DNA from: Gammaproteobacteria bacterium RIFOXYD12_FULL_61_37
Lineage (GTDB): Bacteria; Pseudomonadota; Gammaproteobacteria; Chromatiales; Chromatiaceae
Reading direction: 5' to 3'
NCBI GenBank assembly: GCA_001801995.1
Contig: MGZB01000016.1
Coordinates: 62,001-126,000, forward strand
DNA length: 64,000 nt
Part shown: piece after piece, positions 8,456 through 16,767 of the stretch
Layout: each line of letters begins with the position of its first letter
Position numbering within the stretch: the first letter of the stretch is position 1
Position numbers and translations under genes: made by a program
Notes under the pieces: model-generated
What the model was told of the DNA's origin: nothing
Databases searched by the model: none
What the model saw: only the letters and a program-made list of their open reading frames with translations

Positions 8456-10153
8456 TCACCGCCCCTTGGCGTTGATTTCGGCCTGGTCGTTGTCCAGCCC
8501 CAGCTTGTAACCCAGGGAGACATGATGGAAACGGGCATCGGTATAGTCGTCGTGGATGGCGAATCCGAAGTTGTAGAGCACACCTGGTTCGATGCCGACA
8601 TCCCCCGGCTTGCCGGCCTTCAAGGGACGTTTGATTTCCACGGTCCAGCGACCGCCGGCCTCTGCGATGCTGGCCTGAACGCCTTGCCCGCCCGTCATGA
8701 CGCGCTGCTCCAGGACCTGACCATCCTCGACGCTGCCGTCGCTTTTCACTCGCACCAGATCCATGTAGTGCCCGGCCTTGAGGGACTCGGCAAGGGCACC
8801 GGCATCCTTGAGCTTGTCCCAGCCGCCCAGCTTGGCCCCCATGCGCCCGGCTTCTTCCACGGCGGTGCGGGATTCCTTGATGTATTTGGTGACTCCCTTG
8901 GCGAGGTCTAGCCCGGCCAGGGAGGCATCCTTCGGCGCCTCCGGCATGGAACGCAGGTCATGATGACAGGTGCCCCAGCACCCAGCCCGGTCGGCGTATT
9001 GCGGCGCATCGGTAGCCAGCATGAAGGCCAGTTTGACCGCGTGAGCCGGGTCCATCTTTCCCCCCTCCACGAAGGGCGCGGGGGTATGGGCAGTGGCTTC
9101 CCACTGGAAGCGCAGATAGAGATTGTCAGCATCGTGGGCAGCCTGCACAGCGACCGGGATGGAGCCTCGCTTGCCGGGAATGGGCGTGGGCTCCGCCTTT
9201 TCGCCGCTCACGATCTTGCGGCCCATGTCGGCGGTTTCCTTGTCGTGGCAGGTGAAGCAACGGTCACCGGCTTTGAAGGGCCGCGCCCCGCCGTGCATGG
9301 AGCCCACCAGGGTCCACTCCATGGAGGCTTGGCCCGGATAGAAGATCGTGATCTGGCGAGCCGGCGCCTTGCTCCAATCAACCCCAAGCCCTCCTGTGGC
9401 GGCTCCGGCGGTAGCGGCGGAACTGGCTGCGGGTGCAGCAGGCGCCGCAGCCACGGCAGTCTTGGCGGCTTCCGCCTCGGCCTTGGCATCGGCGGCCTTG
9501 GCCCGTTCCATGCCGGCCTTGAAGCTCTCGGGGATCGGGCGAATATAGTCAGGGTTAGGCTGAGCTAGACGCTCCAGCTCTTCGTCGGGCAAATTCTTGT
9601 GGGCGGGCTTGTGCGCTATGCCCTTGTGGCAATCGATGCAGGTATTGCCCTTCTCCATGGCGAACAAATGCTGATTGCGGGCCCTCGGTTTTTGATGCGC
9701 CGGGTCCATGGTGTCGAAGTCGTGGCAGTTGCGGCACTCACGGGAATCGGTGGACTTCATCGCCGACCAGACCCGTTGGGCCATTTCCAGGCGATGCTCG
9801 TTAAACTTCTCCGGGGTATTTACCGTCCCCATAAGCTTGTGGAATATCTCGTTGCTGGCCTTGATCTTGCGGACGATCTTGTGAATCCAGGGCCGAGGCA
9901 CATGGCAATCGGGACAGCCAGCGCGCACACCGCTACGGTTGGCATCATGGATGCTGCCCTGGTATTCGGCATAGACGTTATCCTTCATCTCGTGGCACGA
10001 GATGCAGAATTCTTTAGTGTTGGTTACCTCCAGGGTCCAGTTGAAACCACCCCAGATGATCACGCCGAACACCATGAACAGGACCGCACCCCCCACGGTG
10101 GCGCCGAACAGGGTCCTACGGGCCAAAAAACCGAATTTTGTCATGCCAATCAT
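8456..10153 (-). CDS. NapC/NirT-type multihaem cytochrome fused to an extra haem domain
   Basis: 565 residues. Residues 1-180 are a NapC/NirT quinol dehydrogenase: one membrane anchor (about 10-37) and four CX2CH sites at 50-54, 80-84, 140-144 and 172-176. An Ala/Lys-rich linker (about 215-255) leads to a second periplasmic domain with CFTCH at 299-303 and an unusual C-X3-C-H at 392-397. This domain, with its DNLYLRFQWEA and C-terminal FGFAIHDDY stretches, resembles the ethylbenzene dehydrogenase-related haem domain family. The protein probably passes electrons from menaquinol or ubiquinol to NirS or its carriers. Canonical NirT is about 200 residues, so the C-terminal 350 residues are additional. 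GGAGA lies eight bases before the ATG. Confidence 0.8.
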   Translation of the reverse strand: MIGMTKFGFLARRTLFGATVGGAVLFMVFGVIIWGGFNWTLEVTNTKEFCISCHEMKDNVYAEYQGSIHDANRSGVRAGCPDCHVPRPWIHKIVRKIKASNEIFHKLMGTVNTPEKFNEHRLEMAQRVWSAMKSTDSRECRNCHDFDTMDPAHQKPRARNQHLFAMEKGNTCIDCHKGIAHKPAHKNLPDEELERLAQPNPDYIRPIPESFKAGMERAKAADAKAEAEAAKTAVAAAPAAPAASSAATAGAATGGLGVDWSKAPARQITIFYPGQASMEWTLVGSMHGGARPFKAGDRCFTCHDKETADMGRKIVSGEKAEPTPIPGKRGSIPVAVQAAHDADNLYLRFQWEATAHTPAPFVEGGKMDPAHAVKLAFMLATDAPQYADRAGCWGTCHHDLRSMPEAPKDASLAGLDLAKGVTKYIKESRTAVEEAGRMGAKLGGWDKLKDAGALAESLKAGHYMDLVRVKSDGSVEDGQVLEQRVMTGGQGVQASIAEAGGRWTVEIKRPLKAGKPGDVGIEPGVLYNFGFAIHDDYTDARFHHVSLGYKLGLDNDQAEINAKGR

Positions 10154-10184
10154 GGAGCCATCTCCGCCAAAATCTCAAGATAAA

Positions 10185-10240
10185 GGGGGAGGATGGGCCT
10201 CCCCCTCGCCAGCGGCGGGGTCTCCAACAGACCCCGCCGC
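10185..10240 (-). terminator. two tandem hairpins between nirS and the downstream nir genes
   Basis: A 12-bp perfect stem with a 5-nt loop (10212-10223 with 10229-10240) is followed, in the direction of nirS transcription, by an 8-bp GC-only stem (10185-10192 with 10198-10205) and then TTTATCTT. The second is a plausible partial terminator; the first may protect the nirS mRNA 3' end. The expected effect is more nirS than biosynthetic mRNA. Confidence 0.6.
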
Positions 10241-10261
10241 GCCCCGAAGGGCCTTGGGCAA

Positions 10262-12025
<1,764 letters not shown>

Positions 12026-12049
12026 CTAATCCTTCCGCTTCCTAGGGCT

Positions 12050-12063
12050 TTGATATTTGTCAA
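12050..12063. promoter_or_regulatory. FNR/DNR-type box between nirS and hemerythrin
   Basis: TTGATATTTGTCAA reads TTGAC-N4-ATCAA on the minus strand, nine of ten bases of the FNR/DNR/NNR consensus. Placed at -41.5 it predicts a nirS start near 12015 and a roughly 75-nt leader. Because the site is nearly symmetrical it may also serve the divergent hemerythrin gene, whose ATG is 121 bp away. Confidence 0.75.
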
Positions 12064-12183
12064 GTTCGTAAAAATGGCGAGCGGTTAACGTGCGTATGAG
12101 GGTGCTAGGATACGACTGGGAAGCACAGTTTCCTCGTCAACCATGGGCCACGCCAACTACCATAGAACCCAAGGGGTGCAGAG

Positions 12184-12753
12184 ATGAAACAAAGTGTCAG
12201 CATGTTGATGTACTCACTTGCATTGGTCGTATTACTGGTCGTGGACGTTATGTTATTCGTGGCACTGGGCCTTGCTTCCCCCATCCCATGGGTGGTATTG
12301 GCCGCGATCGCCACCATTCCCTACTTCTCTTCCAGACAGGAAAAGCGCCGCTTCGTCACTTGGCATGACAGCTATTCCACGGGAATAGAGGCCATCGATA
12401 ACGATCATAAAAAGCTGCTTGGCTTGATCAACAATCTCCAGGCATCCGTCCACTACCACACGGGAGAGCAGTTCGAGCGGCAGTCCCTGAACGAGCTGAT
12501 CGATTACACCCGCTTCCATTTCGGGCGCGAGGAATCCCTGATGGAAAAGCACGGCTTTCCCGGCTTTGCTGATCACAAGCGGCAACATCATGAGATGATT
12601 CAGGAAGTGGAAAGGTTTGTAGCCGAGTACGAGAAAAAGGGTTCAGACGCGCTCGATCAGGTGGCCGAATACCTGAAGGTCTGGCTGGTGAACCACATCA
12701 ACGGCACGGACCAGGAATACAGCCCCTATCTACGGGAGAAAGGTGAGAAATAG
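12184..12753 (+). CDS. membrane-anchored bacteriohemerythrin
   Basis: 189 residues: two N-terminal hydrophobic segments (about 8-30 and 33-49), then a complete bacteriohemerythrin domain with the diiron ligand set H61, H75, H112, E116, H131, H135, H171 and D176. Hemerythrins bind O2 and can bind NO; in this setting it may deliver or sense O2/NO at the membrane. It is divergent from nirS across a shared FNR-type box and ends two bases from the convergent nirE stop. Confidence 0.85.
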   Translation: MKQSVSMLMYSLALVVLLVVDVMLFVALGLASPIPWVVLAAIATIPYFSSRQEKRRFVTWHDSYSTGIEAIDNDHKKLLGLINNLQASVHYHTGEQFERQSLNELIDYTRFHFGREESLMEKHGFPGFADHKRQHHEMIQEVERFVAEYEKKGSDALDQVAEYLKVWLVNHINGTDQEYSPYLREKGEK

Positions 12754-12755
12754 CC

Positions 12756-13541
12756 CTATCTCTCCCCAACCAGCGCTTGCGTCAAGGTGGTGGGGCAAAA
12801 CCAGTCGCCCATGACCTCCGCCATGCGCACAACTTCACCGAACACCAGAAGCACGGGCGCGGATAGGCCCGCCTCCCTCACCTCCAAGGCCAACCGGTCC
12901 AGACGGCTGGCCAAGCAGAAGTGATTGGGCGTGGTGCCGTTCTGAATAGCCGCTGCCGGGGTCGCCCCCGGCATGCCCGCTCGCATAAGCTCTTCGGCTA
13001 TCCTCTCGATGTTCGACAGTCCCATGTAGACCACCAAAGTGGATTCTGGCCCGGTCAGGCGCTCCCAATCGAGGTCGATGGGCTCGTCGTCGCGAAAATG
13101 GCCGGTAACAATGTGAACGACGCGGCTCATGCCCCGGTGCGTGAGCGGGATGCCCGAGTATGCGGTGCAAGCCGCCGCCGCCGTGATGCCGGGCACAACC
13201 TCGAAAGCCACCCGCCGCTGCCCCAGATACTCCGCCTCTTCGCTGCCACGCCCGAAAATGAAGGGGTCCCCGCCCTTCAGCCGAACCACCGAGGGATACC
13301 GTTTCGCCAGATCGTAGAGCAGCGGATTGATCTGGTCCTGGGGGACGCAATGTCTGCCTGCCGACTTGCCGACCGACCAGCGCTTACTCTTTTCGGGAAT
13401 CATCGCCAGGATCTCGGCGGAAACCAAGCGGTCATAGACCACCACGTCCGCCGCCTTGAGCAGCCGTAGCGCCTTAACTGTCAACAGATCCGGATCGCCC
13501 GGCCCCGCCCCGACCAAATAGACCTTGCCCATCTGACTCAT
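12756..13541 (-). CDS. nirE: NirE-type uroporphyrinogen-III C-methyltransferase
   Basis: SUMT of 261 residues with the SAM-dependent tetrapyrrole methylase motifs VGAGPGDPDLLT near the N-terminus, VVRLKGGDPFIFGRG, PGITAAAACTAYSGIPLTHR and VVYMG. It converts uroporphyrinogen III to precorrin-2, the entry to sirohaem and haem d1. There is no CysG-like dehydrogenase/ferrochelatase part. The open frame reaches 13658; the ATG at 13541 (or 13532) fits the family. The dedicated d1-pathway name nirE is inferred from the neighbouring nir genes and the FNR box upstream. Confidence 0.82.
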   Translation of the reverse strand: MSQMGKVYLVGAGPGDPDLLTVKALRLLKAADVVVYDRLVSAEILAMIPEKSKRWSVGKSAGRHCVPQDQINPLLYDLAKRYPSVVRLKGGDPFIFGRGSEEAEYLGQRRVAFEVVPGITAAAACTAYSGIPLTHRGMSRVVHIVTGHFRDDEPIDLDWERLTGPESTLVVYMGLSNIERIAEELMRAGMPGATPAAAIQNGTTPNHFCLASRLDRLALEVREAGLSAPVLLVFGEVVRMAEVMGDWFCPTTLTQALVGER

Positions 13542-13640
13542 AACCCACCCTGAGATATTTCGTTTCACCAGCCGGCACCGGCCTTTGCGCCATACCGCCT
13601 TCTGCCGGCCAAACGCTAGAGACGAGCCCCTCCAGTCGCC

Positions 13641-13654
13641 TTGATTATTATCAA
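13641..13654. promoter_or_regulatory. FNR/DNR-type box upstream of nirE
   Basis: TTGATTATTATCAA is a perfect TTGAT-N4-ATCAA palindrome about 100 bp upstream of the nirE ATG. A second site lies 37 bp away facing the opposite gene, so each divergent promoter has its own box. Confidence 0.8.
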
Positions 13655-13690
13655 ACACCCCCTGGCTCCCGCTTCCCGTTCTGGATATGC

Positions 13691-13704
13691 ATGATCTTTA
13701 TCAA
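13691..13704. promoter_or_regulatory. FNR/DNR-type box upstream of the hemerythrin-DUF2249 operon
   Basis: ATGATCTTTATCAA matches nine of ten consensus bases. With the box at -41.5 the predicted start is near 13739, with AATACT at 13726-13731 in the -10 position and a leader of about 27 nt to the ATG at 13766. Confidence 0.75.
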
Positions 13705-13765
13705 GGAGTCCCCCCAGCCAAAATGAATACTGAGGCAATCGAGCCCACTAGGAATTGGAGAGACC

Positions 13766-14203
13766 ATGAAAATCTCGGAAATCATGACGCAGGATCACCG
13801 AGAATGTGACGAGTTCTTTTTCCGGCTTGAATCCCTCGCCTTGAAGAACAACTGGCCGCAGTGTTCCGAAGAAGCCCATAGATTCGTCGGAGCCATGCAA
13901 AAGCATTTTTCCATCGAGGAGGGAAAGCTCTTCCCCGCCTTCGAGACGATCACCGGCATGACCGGGGGACCCACCTCCATCATGCGCCAGGAACATATCC
14001 AGATGCGCGGCCTGCTCGATGAGTTGCTGGAGTCCGTCGGCGACAAGGACGCCCGCGCAGTCCGGGGGGTTTGCGAGACCATTCTCATCATGATGCAGCA
14101 GCACAATCTGAAGGAAGAGAACATCCTCTACCCCATGCTGGATCAAACCCTGGACTCGAACATCTATTACGACGTGGAGCGGGAGCTGGCTGGAGCTGCC
14201 TAG
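13766..14203 (+). CDS. HHE hemerythrin-domain protein
   Basis: A soluble 145-residue hemerythrin-like protein with HHE-type metal ligands spread over four helices: QDHREC, HRFVGAMQKHFSIEE, RQEHIQM and QQHNLKEENILYPM. Relatives act in NO or oxidative stress (YtfE/DnrN-like), with a di-iron site. It is first of three co-directional, closely packed genes behind its own FNR-type box, so NO or low-oxygen induction is likely. Exact role unknown. Confidence 0.8.
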   Translation: MKISEIMTQDHRECDEFFFRLESLALKNNWPQCSEEAHRFVGAMQKHFSIEEGKLFPAFETITGMTGGPTSIMRQEHIQMRGLLDELLESVGDKDARAVRGVCETILIMMQQHNLKEENILYPMLDQTLDSNIYYDVERELAGAA

Positions 14204-14208
14204 CAGAA

Positions 14209-14457
14209 ATGGAACGGATCATCGACGTCAGCAAACTGGAACCGCCTGAGCCCCTGGAGAGGATTCTCGACAGTCTCGCCGAGATGGCGCCGGGGGACTG
14301 GCTCAAGGTCCTGCACCATCGGGAACCCTATCCCTTGTATGGGATGCTGAGAAACATGGGCTATTGCTGGTCCACCATACCCGGCGAGGTCACCTCGATC
14401 GAAATCCTGATCTGGCCGGAGGAGCAGGAAGCGCCGCCGGGGGCGGAACTCTTTTGA
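14209..14457 (+). CDS. DUF2249 domain protein
   Basis: 82 residues starting at the ATG at 14209; the longer open frame from 14071 is only the shadow of the preceding gene. The sequence IDVSKLEPPEPLERILDSL...GDWLKVLHHREPYPLYGML matches the DUF2249 fold, related to SirA/TusA-like small proteins. Such genes recur beside hemerythrins and denitrification genes; function is not established. It is five bases after the hemerythrin gene and overlaps the next gene as TTGA. Confidence 0.75.
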   Translation: MERIIDVSKLEPPEPLERILDSLAEMAPGDWLKVLHHREPYPLYGMLRNMGYCWSTIPGEVTSIEILIWPEEQEAPPGAELF

Positions 14458-15734
14458 ACACATCCGGCCTCAGTCTGGAACAAGCCCCGCCGGTCGAGGT
14501 GCCGCTCCGTTTTTTCCTAGCCGCCCCCCTTCACTTGTTGCTGGCCGGTATCCTAATCGCCCTGAATCCCGGCGAGCTGGGCTCACGCTGGTCCCCCGCC
14601 GTCTTGGCATCTGTCCATTTGGTGGCCCTAGGGTTTATGACGCAGATCATGATCGGCAGCCTCTTCCAGTTGCTGCCGGTGCTTTCAGGCATATCCTTGG
14701 GCCGACTGGAACGGAACAGCCTCCTGCCTTGGCTGTCGCTGAATCTCGGCGCGCCTTGTATGGGGGCGGGATTTCTCTTCGGCAATTTCTCCCTGCTTGC
14801 GGTAGGTGCGGCATCCGTCGCCCTTGCCGTTCTCCCCTTCATTTTCATCGCCCTTTTTCCCCTATTGAAACGCGATGCCCCAACGTTCACCATCAGGGGA
14901 ATTCGGTTCGCCCTTGCCGTTTTTTTCCTGGTCGTCTGCTACGGCCTTTTCCTGGTGGCGGTCCTGAATAACTGGCTCCCGTCCGAGCGGCTCACCACCC
15001 ACGTCGATACCCACGCCACCCTGGCGTTGGCTGGCTGGCTGGGGCTCTTGGCCATGTCTATCTCATTTCAGCTAACGCCCCTGTTTTTCATCACCGGCGA
15101 ATTTCCCTCCTGGTTCAGACAAGGGGCAGGGATCGCCATCCTCGCTCTTTTATGTCTCCGCATGACGCTTGTCCTGCTGGAGCTGGACCCCTCCATCGCC
15201 ACGAACCTGCTGTCTCTAACAGCCATGCTGTTCTCCTTGCTCTTCATCAGGCTCCTGCGAAAGAGGGCGCGCAAGACGCCGGACCCGGTCGTTTTTTATT
15301 GGCAGGTTTCAGCACTGACCCTCTTCATCGCCAGCCTGCTGCTTTTGTTTGGCGGCCAGGGAGAAACCGTTGCAGCCCTGGCGCTGATAGGGGTTGGTGT
15401 GATCATGCCGTGCGGTACGCTGCTCAAGATCATCCCCTTTCTAAGTTGGCTCCAACTGCAAAACAACCAGTCAAAATTGGGGCGCTTCGTTATCCGCATT
15501 CCCCACATGAACAGCTTTATCGACGCCACAAGCCCCTGGATTCTGCTTGCGCTATTGATACTGCTGCTGCCCAGCTTAGCCGTTGCCCTGCGCGGCTACA
15601 GCTATGCCGGGCTGTTCAGCGGACTCTTGCTGATAGCCTGCGCCCTCCTTCAAATGCGCATATTCATTGGAGCACACACCAAATTCCGCAGCACCAACCG
15701 GAAGATCATTGAGATTCCGCTCAAAGCTGACTAA
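14454..15734 (+). CDS. polytopic membrane protein of the hemerythrin-DUF2249 operon (NnrS-like)
   Basis: About 426 residues with roughly twelve hydrophobic segments. A conserved-looking block SVHLVALGFMTQIMIGSLFQLLPVL and further His residues in membrane segments (THVDTHATLALAGWLGLL) suggest haem or metal binding, as in the NnrS and heme-copper-like superfamilies. There is no ATG; a TTG at 14454 overlaps the DUF2249 stop as TTGA and is preceded by GGGGGCGGAA, which I take as start and ribosome site. Co-transcription with hemerythrin points to NO handling. The NnrS relation is distant and uncertain. Confidence 0.65.
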   Translation: MNTSGLSLEQAPPVEVPLRFFLAAPLHLLLAGILIALNPGELGSRWSPAVLASVHLVALGFMTQIMIGSLFQLLPVLSGISLGRLERNSLLPWLSLNLGAPCMGAGFLFGNFSLLAVGAASVALAVLPFIFIALFPLLKRDAPTFTIRGIRFALAVFFLVVCYGLFLVAVLNNWLPSERLTTHVDTHATLALAGWLGLLAMSISFQLTPLFFITGEFPSWFRQGAGIAILALLCLRMTLVLLELDPSIATNLLSLTAMLFSLLFIRLLRKRARKTPDPVVFYWQVSALTLFIASLLLLFGGQGETVAALALIGVGVIMPCGTLLKIIPFLSWLQLQNNQSKLGRFVIRIPHMNSFIDATSPWILLALLILLLPSLAVALRGYSYAGLFSGLLLIACALLQMRIFIGAHTKFRSTNRKIIEIPLKAD

Positions 15735-15844
15735 TCAATTAAAGATCGTAGGCTTTGTGATTGATTTATCTGTTATTCACTCTCATCAGAGGATAAAATT
15801 CATCCCCTAAGCATTTTTTGAGCATCAGAAACCCGTTGTTTCCC

Positions 15845-16678
15845 ATGTCAGCTCCCTACATACCCCACCTATCTCAACTCGCGCGAACACTGGCCGTTCT
15901 CATCTCACTCCTGATGGCGGCGGGCACGGTCCAGGCCAGCCTGTCTGAATGGCGGAGCGGCCACACAGCCACCTCGAAACCCGCACCCAGGCTCTTCGCG
16001 CGCAAGCAACTCAACAATTTCAATCGTTTCCTGGACAAATCCCTGCGCGGCGATGGGAAAAGGGTCTTTCAGCAGGTCTCCAATGGCGTCCGTCGCAATA
16101 TCAACTGGCGCGACGATCAAGGGAAAAATGCCTACATCGAGGCATTCCGGCAATCCTATCCCTTCATCAAGTCGGTTGACCTTCAAGGAATGCCCGACAT
16201 CATCCTCCTCATGCCCTACCTGGAGTCCCAATGGAACAGTCAGGCAGGTCTGCGCGAAAAGGATTACGGCTACTGGCAGATAGGGCGCTATGTGGTCGAA
16301 GAGATCCAAACGCTGGACAACACGCCAGACGACATCAAGGTGACCCACCCTGACATAATTCGCTCCGACCCCGCCCTAAGCACCAAGGCGGCACAGATCC
16401 ATTTACGCCGCTATTGGTACTACTTCGCCAAGGTCGCCAATCTGCCGGAGGCCGACGCCTGGCTCTTCTCCATCACGGCCTACAACTGGGGCGCGGGCAA
16501 CGTAAAACGCATGATCGCCGACATGGAAGCCGAAGGTGTCGCCGTCAATTTCTCGAACTTCTACCACCGGCTCTACGCCACCCAGCAACGCAACCAGGGA
16601 GACAAATCCATGAGAGCCGCCGTCGAGTATTTGCCCAATCTCTGGAACATCGCGCAACTGATCGTCGCGTCCAGTTAA
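15845..16678 (+). CDS. SLT-type lytic transglycosylase
   Basis: About 277 residues with a signal peptide (about 12-31) and a lysozyme-like transglycosylase domain. The catalytic Glu lies in PYLESQWN (E127), followed by YGYWQIG and TAYNWGAGNVKRM, the family 1 signature order. It cleaves peptidoglycan with anhydro-muramic ends in the periplasm. A TTG at 15818 would add nine residues; neither start has a strong ribosome site. No LysM repeats are present, unlike MltD. It stands alone after the membrane protein gene. Confidence 0.8.
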   Translation: MSAPYIPHLSQLARTLAVLISLLMAAGTVQASLSEWRSGHTATSKPAPRLFARKQLNNFNRFLDKSLRGDGKRVFQQVSNGVRRNINWRDDQGKNAYIEAFRQSYPFIKSVDLQGMPDIILLMPYLESQWNSQAGLREKDYGYWQIGRYVVEEIQTLDNTPDDIKVTHPDIIRSDPALSTKAAQIHLRRYWYYFAKVANLPEADAWLFSITAYNWGAGNVKRMIADMEAEGVAVNFSNFYHRLYATQQRNQGDKSMRAAVEYLPNLWNIAQLIVASS

Positions 16679-16767
16679 CGATCAGGGGCGAGGCGAGCCC
16701 CGGAAGAAAAAAGTGCGGAGTGCGTTCGGAATTTCTCGCACTTCTACTCCGCACTACGCACAGCATT

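Noticed and set aside
16713-16754. Inverted repeat GTGCGGAGT / ACTCCGCAC between the transglycosylase and SNF2 genes
   Set aside because: Long loop and no T-run; not called a terminator, though it might be part of a dispersed repeat.
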